From Clonostachys chloroleuca (taxonomy: Eukaryota > Ascomycota > Sordariomycetes > Hypocreales > Bionectriaceae), in assembly GCA_037952775.1 (NCBI GenBank), contig JBANAY010000004.1:8804001-8868000 (forward strand): 64,000 bases of DNA. The letters are read 5' to 3'. The translations under genes were made by a program, and so were the position numbers. Below the pieces are notes generated by a model. The model made no database searches. It saw only the letters and a list, made by a program, of their open reading frames with translations, and was not told the origin of the DNA. Positions 23,076 to 34,232 of the stretch are shown here, piece after piece (within the stretch, counting starts at the first letter, position 1; the number at the start of each line of letters is the position of its first letter).

Positions 23076-24389
23076 AGTGGTTGGTAGTTGAGGTTGGCCT
23101 TGGGAATTAGCAAAATGTAGAAAAAGGATTGAGGGGTACATTTTTCCCTGTCATGAAAGGGGATTGTAATGCTTTTATACCTAGAATCTGGTTACATCAT
23201 ACGGGCAGGCATTCTCCTTTCCGGTAGCCAAGCCACGTCCCCGAAATGTCGCAATGAAGCACTAGACCAATCATCATCCCATGTGACCTCACAAGTTATG
23301 CAGATGTCGTCATGGTACGAACACGAAGACAAGAGAGTTCTCTCTTCCCAATATAGAAGTAAGTTAATTGAAAGCGGTAGGATCTCGTAGGATTTTGGGG
23401 ATGTATATTAGACGACGGTGCCTTGGGCTGAGGCCAAGGAACCTTTTAACAAACACTAAGTCCTCTCAAGGTTTCTTTATTATAACGAACAATAATAGGG
23501 GCTCTGGGCGGACGATCTTACCCTGGTACCACTGGAACTGGGAGGGAAAAACAAGGAAGCCGTGTCATCACGAAGCTATCGTGGTAAGTTCCCCAACGCA
23601 GTTGCATATGGGTTCCTTTTTCTACTGTAGCTTCAAATTGTCCATTTATGAGCAACCGAGTGCTTAAGTATTTCTCATGATCTGCTGTATCGCATCGGTG
23701 CGCAGGTTGTGCACTATTCCTTGATATGCAAGATGAAGATGCAATGTTTGGATGCAAGCCTCAGTAAGGGATAGAGGCTCACGCTGAGGTAAAGAGAGCC
23801 TCACGAGTCTGCCTTACCATATTGGTGTGTCCATTTATAACACAACTAGTAGGGGCGTAGTGTGGCGGAGGTTAGTCGGAATCCTTTCAATGACCAGGAT
23901 AACGACAAACTAGACGCAACAATATGGGCCCATTGGCTACGCGTTTCTAACCGTCGGTTCATCATGTAGTCTGCTGACTCTACCGCATATGGGTATTCAA
24001 GCGGCGTAAATAGATGAGAGGCAATGGGTGAAAGAGAGGAGGGTGGGGGAGAGGGAGGCGAGGTTATGAAGGGATAAGCTACCCTCAATACGTGGCACAG
24101 CATGGTCAACAGACGCCCGAGATTGTTTCGGTCACGCAACCTAGACTTACCCTATCTTCAGCGCTTAACTAACCACTGGTTAAGGACCTTTGACTCTGAG
24201 GTACGCCACACGACTCGAGCGGATCATGCAGTATCAATCCACCTCCCCAGTAAAAATTTCTCGACCCCTTCACCCCTCTCCATCTCTAACAACCGAAAAG
24301 ATGCGATCGATCTTCCATAAGTCTAGATAAGGATCATACAAGACTCCTCTAGAGTATTTTCAAGTAACAGATTTAACGCTGAAACGCAG
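23076..24389. other. Intergenic, nothing recognised
   Basis: About 1.3 kb with only short scattered open stretches, no splice-consistent gene and no clear repeat. Confidence 0.4.
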
Positions 24390-27135
24390 GGCCAATCCAG
24401 GGGCATTGGCCGGCGCATGGGGTGAGATACCATTCCCGGACGCTGCGCCTTTCGCCGACGAATGGGTGCAGGGTCTACGCCGGCCAGGCAAACACGCCGT
24501 GGTCTGCCTGGACGGATATCTAAGCATGGACTTTTCTCAGGATGATGATGATGTTGAACCATGCCACAGGAGGTTCGTACGGCATATACTATTTGGAAAG
24601 CCAAACCCTCCAAACCAAGCCGCCCTCCTCCTCCCCATTCCCCCTTCCCCCGACTAACTGTTGAGCTCTAGGGCTGCGGTGCAGCACTTGGGTCTGTTCG
24701 TGCCGTGGGAGTGCTTCCTATCCGAGTCATTGGGCGACATCAATGACATATGGACGAGGCAGAGGGCAGCCCTCAGCCGGAGGCTCTTGTTCGCACTCGA
24801 CAACATCCAATTACTGAAGCGGTCAGCGGAAGATGCGAAGCGCGATGCCAAACAGTGGGCGGCCTGCTCTGGAGATGACGGACGCAACAGCGGCGTCGCG
24901 GAGGCGGGAGATGGTGGTGGTGACGGCGGTGGTGGTAGTAGAGACGAGGCAGACGTGCAAACCATGTACTGTTGCGGAAGCGCCGGTGATACTACGCGGC
25001 TGATCGACGTCTTGAGGAGCGCCGGCGCAGCAAACCAGATCACGGCAGGCTCGAGTAAGCTCTTGGCGATGACGCAAAAGCTCTGCCGATTCCAACACGC
25101 CGCTCTGGGCTCAACGGCCGAGCTGCGTGCCCGGATAGCATCCGAGCAAGGAGCAAGAACAGTGACCTTGCCTGGGGGTCTGTTCACCGGATCCGAAGTC
25201 CCAGCACAGAGGCTGTTAAGGTCCATTAAATCGCAACAGACTAGCGCATCGAGAGAGATGGAGAGGATGATCCAGGGCATTCAGGGCATCAAGGACCCGA
25301 CTGACCACAATACGGCCGGCCGAGACGCATCCGTGAACGCTGTTCTGAGCGGTTTCGGGGAGCAGGACGTCCAGCTCTCCGTTGCCGATGCTGAGGAGAC
25401 TATGCCTAACCGCGGCCCCGCGGCTAGCGTTCAGTTGGGACCGTCGACATCCTTCCTGGCAGCAGGAAGGCAGCTGGCTGAACGCTTCACGCTCAATCAC
25501 AAGCAGTCGATCGCCTTCTTGCTCCTTTGCCAGCAGCTCGACCTCATACGCGGCGGCGAGAGTACACATGGCCAACCTGCTCCCCAGCTGTGCCAGTTTA
25601 TCGGCGGCGAAGGCGGAACGGGGAAGTCGCGGGTCATCGAGGCGCTCGTCGAGCTCTTTGCCGGCAAGGGCGTCTCACATCGCCTGCTGGTCACGGCGAC
25701 CTCGGGGACCGCGGCGGCTCGCATCAACGGTATCACGATTCACTCGGCTTGCAACTTCTCCAAGGACGCATCGCGCGCGGGCACCGACAAAGATAAGGGC
25801 GTCAGCGGGGTCGGGGCCTCTCCAGCTCATCCGGTCGTTATGTCAACGGACGGTCCCGGATGGACTGGCAGGATAAGGATCTGCTCATCATAGATGAGGT
25901 CAGCATGCTCGGCGCGCGGACGTTGTACGTGGTGAACGAGCAGCTGTGCAAGCTTCGAGGATCCACAGAAGACTTCGGAGGCATCCCCATCGTCCTCTTC
26001 TGCGGTGACTTCCACCAGTTCCGCCCTGTGCAGGAGAGGTCGATCCTGCTCCCCAGCTCCGCTACCTCGTGGTTGCAGCAGAATTCCTTCAGGGCGGAGC
26101 AGAGGCACCAACATGACAAAGCACACTCCCTGTGGAGGAAGTTCACTAACGTAATAATCTTGGACGAGCAGGTCCGCGCCGCCGGCGACCCGGAGCTGCG
26201 AAGGCTGCTGACGCGGATCCGACTCGGGATCCAGGACCAGTCGGATGTCCACCTCCTCAACGCCCGCTGCTACCAGGAAGGTAGGCAAATTGCGTGGGAG
26301 ACAGGCATCACGGTGGTGACGCCGCTCAACAGAAACCGGTGGAACCTAAACATGGAAGCAACGCTAGCCTTCCAACAGCAACTCAAAGCAACACTGCGAA
26401 TCTTCATATCGGATCACAAGTGGAAGGACTGTCAGCCGACGGAGGAGGAGGCACTCATGGTCCTCAACTACGGCGACGACAGCGCAATCCCGGTGCCGGC
26501 CGTCTTCCTGTTCGTGCCGGGCATGCCCGTCGTCGTCAACAATAACACCCACCAGGGTCTGAAGCTCGTCGATGGGGCTAGCTACACGGCCGTGGACGTC
26601 ATCGTAGACAAGGCATTTCCGGGTTACCAGGTCTCAGCCGATACCATAATCCACTACGGGCCTCCAGCAGGGATCCTGCTGGCGGCGGAAACGACCCGGG
26701 ACTTCCACTTCGTCGGCCTGCCGCCCGGGACGATCCTATTGATGCCGGTGAGTGTGAAGGTGGAATACCAGCGGAAGCGGCCGTGGCAGCATCACGACGT
26801 CACGCGGAGAGGGCTCCCCCTGCACGCCGGCTTTTGCGTGCACTGACTACAAAGTCCAAGGGAGAACTTTGGGCCGGGTAGCGCTGGAATTGCGCGGGAC
26901 CAGGACGACGAGGATTAATGGTGAGATGGTGGCAAGCCAGTGCGATCCGTACAGCCTATACGTTCAGCTATCGCTCTGCACGTCGCTCGATGGCATTATG
27001 CTAGTGTCGAAAGCGCGTGAGACAGATGTAATCGGCAATAGAATCCCCGCCGACATGGCAGCTGCGGAGGCAAGGCTCGAGCTGCTCAGTGAGGAGACTG
27101 TCAGGACGGCTCTGAGCCGCCTCAATGAGAAATGA
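24390..27135 (+). pseudogene. PIF1-family (Helitron-type) helicase, frameshifted
   Basis: A first coding stretch (24390-24572) is joined by a 99-nt intron (24573-24671, with ACTAAC and CTAG) to a frame carrying the conserved G-L-F-V-P-W-E-C-F and R-S-A-E-D-A-K-R-D-A region. The SF1 helicase motifs follow: Walker A G-G-E-G-G-T-G-K-S (about 25610), then a frame change at 25760-25850, motif II L-L-I-I-D-E-V-S-M-L (about 25880), motif III G-D-F-H-Q-F-R-P, P-G-M-P-V-V-V-N-N-N-T, another one-base shift near 26830, and the motif VI equivalent T-D-Y-K-V-Q-G-R-T-L (about 26850). It ends with TGA at 27135. No HUH Rep domain is seen upstream, so this is a helicase half or a standalone PIF1-like relative. 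GC is higher than in its neighbours. Confidence 0.78.
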
Positions 27136-27192
27136 GCCATCACATACAATAGTAGTAGTTAAAAGAGGACTAAAGGTAGGAAGAGACAACAA

Positions 27193-27201
27193 TTTTTTTT
27201 T

Positions 27202-27233
<32 letters not shown>
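27193..27233. repeat. Poly-T tract
   Basis: T-runs of 8-9 and about 30, interrupted by CC, begin 58 bp after the helicase stop codon. Length may be unreliable in the assembly. Confidence 0.8.
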
Positions 27234-27236
<3 letters not shown>

Positions 27237-27540
27237 TTATAGATTTATGTGCGGGGAAAAAAGGTATATTTTTGCAAGGCAGAAGAACCAATTTACATCC
27301 AGGCCTAGCACCCGACGAAGAACGAAGCAGAGTGAGCGCTGAAAGGACACAGAAGGGTAGTCAACCAATCAAGGGGAAGGATAAGAAAGGCGCGGGGGAA
27401 AAAATCGGAAAAATCGAGGGTGGGGTGGATTTGCGCCAATCAGAAAGCGAGAAGAAGCTCAACCAATTAGAGTGAAGCCTAAGTTCGGGGGTAACGGCAT
27501 AAGACCTCTCGTCACTTCGTTCCTCAAGGCAAACGGCGCA

Positions 27541-27620
27541 TTGGCCAACGACACTTTAGCAAAACGACACTTTGGCAAATGACACTTTGGCAAACGACAC
27601 TTTGCGAGACGACGTATTGG
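27541..27620. repeat. Short tandem repeat, 15-16 bp unit
   Basis: About four copies of caaacgacactttgg with single-base variants. The rest of 27234-28165 holds nothing recognised. Confidence 0.75.
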
Positions 27621-28165
27621 CTCGACCGCCACGCATTTTCGGCGTACACCCTATTTGCGGCACCTTCCTATCGTTACTAACAAAACATAAAAAACCTTTA
27701 GTCCTTTTCCCTTTTTTTTCTTCTATAATATTTATCTCCCATAGCGAAGCATCCCGTTCTTTACTGCGATCGAGAGCACCTCACCGACTGGTGCGCCTGT
27801 CATTCCGTTTTCGTTTAAGGGTGCCTGCTCACATTCCTGCCTTAAAGTTTTCCGCCACAACTTAACTTTGCTGCTAAAAAGTCACTAATACCATTCTAAC
27901 GCCTAAGAAACTTTCTTGCATCTCTAGGAATGATCGCTCCATGCAGATTTAGAGGCAATTACCACGTATGGGCGCAATTATAAGTATGTGTAGTATGTCC
28001 TCTCCAGCTTCTTTAATCACGGACATTTTCTTACAGTGACAGACATTAAGCACCAACCTCCTTTGCAATGACTATAACTAGCCCCAACCACGCCAGGCTT
28101 TCGAATACGGTAAGGGAGGCCAAACCCTTTCTTTATGGACCTAAGCTCACTTCGCCTAGGCTTGT

Positions 28166-28567
28166 ATGTCATTTGATGTCGGTTCAGTAAGAAGGATTAG
28201 TCTTGCACCGCCTCCTGAGAAGCCCCCTATTTGCTTTGTGTGCCAAGGGCCAAGTAAGAAGCACATCACCCGCACATCCAACCGAAACGGAAACGCAGGA
28301 CGCCCCTACTATAAGTGCACTTGTTGTGGACAGTTTCTTGCATTCGCTGATGATCGAGGCAACGATCCTAGCAATCCGCTGTGTCACTGCGGAAGCTCAA
28401 GCAAGATGCAGGTGGCATATCGCGAGAAGGGCCGGAAGGTGCATTACGTGTACAGACTGGGGGAGTGCGACTTTTACAAACCTTGCCGCAGGGCGAATCA
28501 GGACGCTGTGGTCACCGTGGATTGCGATGAAATTGTATCTCTTTTAGCTATGCTGCGGCTTATCTGA
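28166..28567 (+). CDS. GRF-type zinc finger protein
   Basis: 133 residues, intronless from ATG 28166 to TGA 28567. Residues about 23-60 form a GRF-like zinc finger: C-F-V-C, then G-R-P-Y-Y-K-C-T-C-C-G-Q-F-L-A-F-A-D, matching the family's G-R-x-F-Y-x-C...C-x-x-F-x-W-x-D pattern. Residues about 72-105 hold a second Cys-rich module (C-H-C-G-S-S, then C-D-F-Y-K-P-C). Such small GRF proteins are common in fungal genomes, often as dispersed families, and are presumed to bind single-stranded nucleic acid. No catalytic domain is attached. Function is inferred from the fold only. Confidence 0.72.
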   Translation: MSFDVGSVRRISLAPPPEKPPICFVCQGPSKKHITRTSNRNGNAGRPYYKCTCCGQFLAFADDRGNDPSNPLCHCGSSSKMQVAYREKGRKVHYVYRLGECDFYKPCRRANQDAVVTVDCDEIVSLLAMLRLI

Positions 28568-28663
28568 TGTCCTCCTGGCGACTCAGAATACATATCAGAT
28601 CAGTACACGGCTCAAACTCCCTACGAAGTATTGGGCCTATCCCGGGTATTCTATTGTGATGGC

Positions 28664-29012
28664 TCAATGACGGAAATATCTCTTTGCGCTTTCACGCTTT
28701 GTCCTAAAATGATGGAGATACACCACTCTAGAAAGTATCCGAAGGAAAGGGCTTTGGTATCTCGCGTGTACTCCTTTCCTCATAGACCCCATGACTTCGC
28801 CGGAATGCTCCTCCATAGGATTCATGTCTAGAGAATATGGCGGGAGAAATATGATCTTTACCCCTACCACAGAGCAAAGTCTTGCATTGTCTATCACCAG
28901 GACGGGCTTGGCCTGCGTATAGTGATAAAACAGCTGCTTGATGATGTCCCCGAAAATGGAGTCGAGCCTCGGAGAGCCCGCGATAGCAGAACCCTGTCTC
29001 GAGTATATACCG
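28664..29012 (-). pseudogene. 3' fragment of a Tc1/mariner-type transposase
   Basis: The minus-strand frame carries V-L-V-I-D-N-A-R-L-C followed by I-I-F-L-P-P-Y-S-L-D-M-N-P-M-E-E, the second Asp and third acidic residue of a DDE_3 transposase. The expected His after D-N-A is lost. Only the last third of a transposase is present. The upstream part is replaced by a fragment of another family. Confidence 0.75.
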
Positions 29013-29019
29013 AGACGAA

Positions 29020-29310
29020 CTAGTGCTTGACCTCGCGTTTGAACTTGCTAAGTGAACTCTTCCGATGGGAGCCCATGCGTAATATCTTGTTGTGTTCATC
29101 AAAGAAGCCAGTCCATTGCTTGAGGTGCTTTGGAAGAAGCTTTGATAGGCGTGGATGTCGCGGCGGCACGGAGACATCAGCTCCACGGCGTAGTGCAAAA
29201 CTCGTGAGGTCACTCTGTTGTCTGTATATCCCGGCATAGAGAGCCAGGCTGTAGAACAATTCGTGGAATCCACGGCAAACGAGAAAGCCTCGTCTGCTAA
29301 TTGCACAGCC
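29020..29310 (-). pseudogene. Fragment related to the kinase-like gene at 14.8-17.3 kb
   Basis: The stretch L-P-K-H-L-K-Q-W-T-G-F-F-D-E-H near 29090-29140 matches V-P-E-H-L-K-Q-W-T-S-F-F-D-E-Q of the 14756-17313 gene. The region around it is disrupted in all frames. This is a second, heavily decayed copy of that family fused end-on to the transposase fragment. Confidence 0.6.
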
Positions 29311-30820
29311 GAGTGGTATCGTAAGTGACTTGATGTTTGAGAGCTTCGCCCATAGTGTATATCACTCTATCATCATTGAAGCCTGAAGACTAGTCCGGTC
29401 CTAGGAGGAATCTGCATGTCTGCGCGATTCGCCTGAAGTGATCTGTTAGTACTGGAGACAGGAGTTCACGAACGATGTACATAAAAGTAGAGAATGCTAA
29501 TCGATTGTATAGTGCGGTAGGCTTAAAGTAGTACGCCTTTCCCACGTTCGGCATGGCCAGATCATCTAGGTCTTCACACATCCTGTGCCAGATTTCATCG
29601 GGCATATTTGCCGGGATGCGACATGACTCGGGTTTCTGGATCTCAGACTGCTGGGTGATGTGTCTCAGGTCGCGACGTGATCGTGCTTGAGCCAGGCAGC
29701 GTCGGAGTTGCCCTCTTGTTTGGGCCCGGTGATAGGCTTGGCGGGCAGCTCGAGCGTCTTGGCGTATACGGTACGGAGGGGTCGAGGAGTTCGCATCGTG
29801 GGAGCTGTCGCGACGGTACTGTCAAATAAGGTGAAGAGAGTGGGACGAGGCAGCACGAACACGCAAAAGGTGGGCGGCTGGCTCCCCTTGAATAGATTTC
29901 CATCGACGACAAGATGCTTGTCCTCTCTCGGTTTACTACATATCCACAACTTATGACTTAGTTCACCTTCACCTACTGTACGAGCCCTGCTATAAGTCGC
30001 GGGCTCACGTCTAGAGCCACCCACGCCCCGGTCCCAGACGCAATTTCATCTTTAGGATGAAGATTTCAGGTCAATGATACATCAACCAACCATCCAAGCC
30101 TTCCCCTGCCGTTGTGCGATTTCTACCTGCAAAGGGTACAATGCCCACAGTCGGGCCAACCTTTGCCATCAGTCCGCATGACATGACCCGTATGATGGGC
30201 TGTGCCCGACCGTCGTTCGGTGCCAGCCCTGAGCTGTTTTCATCGCTTAGGTGTGCGCCTCGTTGCCTAGAGGACATTTGAGGGTATACGTGAGGTTGCG
30301 GGTTCGCGATAAGTGAGTGTCCACCCATGAATATGCCGAGGCGCGTGATGCTCCTTCTTTCTCGGCCGCCAACACCGCCAAGTCGTGTTCTCTTGTCGAC
30401 AACCGTTACCCTTGGGGGTGTCGGCTCAGGCCTTGTTATATTCTCTTCATGCGATCCTCCTGTATGATGTTTCGGAGTCTACGCGTCGAGGCGATGGCTG
30501 TGTGGACTCCCCCATGAGGGAGAGGTTCCGGGGCGAGGACCGTGGACAGCCAACATAACGGGAGAAATGCGGAAGGCTGAAAAGCACGCTGTTACGGTTT
30601 CGTTTGCCACTGAGGCCATGTATAGATGGGACAACTAGGCGGCTTGGCTAGTCGATCTTGGTAGGTATATCGAAACGGCCGACTGCAGCAGGTCATGATA
30701 ACTCTACCCCTATGACTAGTAGCCCGAGGGGGAGTGTAGGCATACACCCTTTGGGCTCTGGTTCCCTGACCTCGTTTCCCGGCGCAGTCTGCCTTGGTGG
30801 AGTCCATTTGACCCAGTTGT
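29311..30820. other. Region with unplaced minus-strand coding fragments
   Basis: Minus-strand open stretches at 29390-29605 and 29665-30024 have protein-like composition, the second with H-L-V-V-D-G-N-L-F-K-G. No family, start or splice pattern could be established. They may be remnants of one decayed gene. Nothing is recognised in 30025-30820. Confidence 0.3.
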
Positions 30821-30823
30821 CAG

Positions 30824-30832
30824 TATAAATAG
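30824..30832 (+). promoter_or_regulatory. TATA box
   Basis: tataaatag, 90 bp upstream of the ATG at 30922, with a C/T-rich stretch between. Confidence 0.55.
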
Positions 30833-30921
30833 AGTCGGTTCCCCTGGCCGTTGTTGTTGGGTCCAACTCAACCCACGTCTCCTTCCTAGCCTCAGAAAAT
30901 CAACTTCGATTGCTAGCTATC

Positions 30922-31591
30922 ATGTCTCCACCTGGCGATTATACGACTCAATCTTTTCGTGGCGAAAGCCATCTGGAGGCTATGGTGAAAGTGTCCAACG
31001 AGAAACGAGAGGGCAGTAAAGACGCATTTCACGCAGGAGCTCCCGGTTCTGTGATTGAGATCTATGAGGATAAAGAAAACCTCGCTGTCTATAAACAGTC
31101 TGCAAAGAGGAGATCCAGCGATGAACATTGTACCAGAGGTATGACATCCAATGTGCTTAGCGAACAAGAGTCTAACGTGTTTGGAAGTGAAACGTCGAAA
31201 GGCTCTGGAGTCTAGAGACTCGTCACCTACAATTTGGCAGGGAGGCACCTACAGTGATGAGCTCTTGATAGTCAAGTGGAGGCAGACACGAGCTGAAGAA
31301 TATCACAGGGTGACTTTTACGATCCCATGTATGTTGTTCAATCAGGTGGAATCCCAAATGTCAAGTAAGAGGTAGGGGGTGGAGTTTGTCACCGAATCCA
31401 TATTGGATAGTTGTATCACCCTACACGTAGACTTCTACCCTGGGAGTGGAGGCCGCTTTGAGGACTTTCAAAAGGACCTGAAGGGTGCCATTAGGCCGGA
31501 CACGGTGGCACGGGACGGAGGGAATGACACAGAGGTACAGGAGAGCGAGAGGGAGGTGGAGATACAGGATAGCGAGGACGAGTGGAACTAG
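30922..31591 (+). CDS. Three-exon small nuclear-type protein, unknown function
   Basis: Exons 30922-31138, 31188-31364 and 31431-31591 give 184 residues. Introns are 49 nt (GTATGA...CTAAC...GGAAG) and 66 nt (GTAAGA...CGTAG), and all frames join. The N-terminal third is polar. A basic cluster V-K-R-R-K at the first junction could be a nuclear localisation signal. The middle (D-E-L-L-I-V-K-W-R onward) is the only folded-looking part, and the C-terminus is acidic (E-S-E-R-E-V-E, D-S-E-D-E-W-N). No family is recognised. The clean splice model and TATA box argue for a real gene. Confidence 0.6.
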
Positions 31592-32741
31592 CACGCATTG
31601 ATCCCTTCGTACTTGAGTAGGCAAAAAATGGCATGCCATTGTATTTATCGGTTCTATGCACGCGCGGGGATGTAAGAGCGCCGATACCCATGTCTGAAAC
31701 CTGAAGAGGAGATATTGGTTGGCGTATAATCACAACCGACTTCATGCAGCTCTCTGTGTACACTGCCTCGAGGTAGGAATTGTGACTCTCCGCGCCTGTC
31801 TTTCGTCATCGTGTTTGCCACCGACCAGATGACAGTCTTGGGGCCCGGTACATTGCGGCTGGTATAGAGGGGCGTCTAGTTGATCCGCGCAGTGCTACAT
31901 GTGCTCGAGCCGCCGGAGGAAAAGGGGGTGTGTGCTCTTGGCCGTCTAGCTTCCAGCTGTCTTCGTCACACACCTTCTCACACTACTCTCTGAAAGGATC
32001 GTAGGCTGGCGAATGGTGACGCCTGCTTAGGTAGCTCATCTAACGTTGCATACTGCTAGGAACAGCAGCCGGGATACATCATCCTGCTGACCCCTTTTCA
32101 TACCGTGGGTGAGGGAGCATCGTCTTTGCGCACTCACGGGTGACTCGCCTATGCCCCTTGAGACATTGGCTCTTGCCAGATGGCGGCCGCCGAGGGGGGC
32201 GTAGGCATGAGAGAGGGATCGTTGGCTCGGCTGCTGCAACTGTGGAGGAGAGACTGGCTGCAGGTCGCGCCCTGGGATCGGATTTGGCGAGCAGTCTCTC
32301 CATTCTTCATGGCACCTGCTCCTCTGCCATATTGTGCTCGAGCGTTCCCTCTCTCTCTCGCCAGGCTGGGTTGTCAGCCACTTCCGCCACTGTCCCAAAC
32401 TCGATTGTACCCCCCCCCCCTCCCCTTCCACACCCCCCTCGACGTTCCTTTGCATTTGTATTCGACCGAGAATTCTCCTTGATAGAATGGCACTCCAGAA
32501 ACTACATCAGGACATGCATGATGGCTACAGGGTCCCCTTCGCGGGATTGACGTGAGCTAATGATTTCTCTGTACTATTAACTGACTGAGCTTTCTACTCT
32601 ATGCCCACCAATCATTCGCCTATCTACATGTAGAGTGAACAGAGATGATGTGAACGGCCTGAACCTCGATGCTTCTCTTAATTTCTTAATGTCACTGTAT
32701 ATGTGCTTCCATCGCCTCTGTAATTAGCCCTTCCAAGTCTC
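31592..32741. other. Intergenic, nothing convincing
   Basis: GC-rich at 32100-32450, so long frames are open by chance on both strands. There is a C9 run at about 32411. No protein-like frame is supported. Confidence 0.4.
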
Positions 32742-33722
32742 TCAAGATAACCGGACAGCTGACCCCGAACACTCATCCTGCGTTTGCTCATCGACCACGC
32801 CCATTTGGACGTGCTTCTTCGCGTGCCCGCAATTGCTGCTCACTATAGGCGCGACAAAACTGGCTGTCTGAACGCTAACCAGTGATGCGCCAGGGGAAAT
32901 ACGTTCTTGGCCATTCACATGTGGCGACCCTGAGTCATCGTGGAGGCCGTGGGCGGCTAACTCGAGCTCTGAGTCTCCGTCTATATGAGAAGCTGGACGT
33001 GGACTTGCCGGAAGCCGATAGCTTACTGTCACTATGAACATGTTGAGAAGCAATTGAGGCCACGCCGCGCTTGTGAGGAAACCGATCAGCGAAAGTACAA
33101 GGACGACAGCAGATACCAGTATAGCTAGTAAGCCCAGGACCAACAAGTGATCTGCTATCCTCTTCTCAGATAACATTACTCGGGAGGCAAGAAGTAAAAC
33201 CCCAATAGAAGCAACTTGCGAGGTAAACGTTGTCATGCAAGCAAGCTCAAGGGGTGCTGGTATGTTCGGCATCATCACCAAGATGACAGCGAGGACAACT
33301 TCAATGCATTCCAGAACGAGGAGCCATTTCCACCACCCTTCTTTATTGATTATAATCGTGAACATATAAATAATGGCAATGACCTGTACTCATCTCATCA
33401 GAATAAGATAAGTTTTGAGCCTATGGGGGAGACTGCAGCAAACCTGAAGCAAGGCAACTCCCCACAGGGAGATGATTGCGACTATGATATATATAGAGCT
33501 TGAAAGCACTTGTGGTAGCCTCACTTGTCGGCTGTACTCGAGAGAGAAGAGGATCAGAGCTATCAGCTCTAACATAATCCATCCCTCAATCAAATATACG
33601 AACCATGTCTCCCGCGACCATGGGTGACGAAACTTGAGGGAGACGAAAAGACAGACGCAGACCAACGAGAGGCTGGTCGTCAAATAAGCGTCAATAACCT
33701 GATGTTGAGGGATATGGTCCAT
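32742..33722 (-). CDS. Polytopic fungal membrane protein, unknown function
   Basis: Exons 33722-33444 and 33383-32742 join in phase 0 across a 60-nt intron (GTTTGC...TACAG), giving 306 residues. About six or seven hydrophobic helices lie between residues 10 and 210, with short loops, and a hydrophilic tail of about 95 residues carries acidic stretches. The first helix begins near Y-L-T-T-S-L-S-L-V. It resembles the many fungal integral membrane proteins annotated only as such, and no transporter or receptor signature is seen. It is likely in the plasma membrane or a vesicle membrane. Confidence 0.72.
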
Positions 33723-34232
33723 GTCTTGATGAATATAATCAATTGCAAGTAGAGAATGTCAAAAAGTATATTTGAGGTTTGGCCAGAATTGGTGTGGAAG
33801 CACGATGAAAGGGGAACCGGCCCTACTTATGCTTGCGACTCGAGTCCGCCCCAGGAGTCAACTCCACCACATCGAACAGCGCGTGATTAATGAGCTAAGC
33901 GAACCAACACGACGATACCTGGGTGCCTCCACCCCATCATGCTTGCTAATCTCGGGTTTGGGAATAGCATCGGCAACTGCTATGGGCCGCCGCAGTTTCC
34001 CGAAGGACGGAGCCACACACGTTCAAGTCCTCTGGACATCGAGAGCTCTTGTTAGATCTTGTAAGATAGATCTACGGCTGATCTTAGGGGAAAATGAGTG
34101 TGGTATTGCCTAGCTTGACAGCATACTAAATACGGTAGGGACTGATAGCTCCAACATCTTCTCGTCTTGACAACTTTCGAATACAGAAAGGATTGGTAAA
34201 CTACTTCCTCGGTTCTGTCTCGTTACTTCAGC
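33723..34232. other. Intergenic, nothing recognised
   Basis: About 500 bp between the 5' end of the membrane protein gene and the 3' end of the BCS1-like gene, with no supported gene. This is the promoter side of the membrane protein gene. Confidence 0.45.

Noticed and set aside
32036..32555. Several overlapping frames of 70-140 codons on both strands
   Set aside because: GC-rich, low-complexity sequence keeps all frames open. None shows domain character or splice signals.
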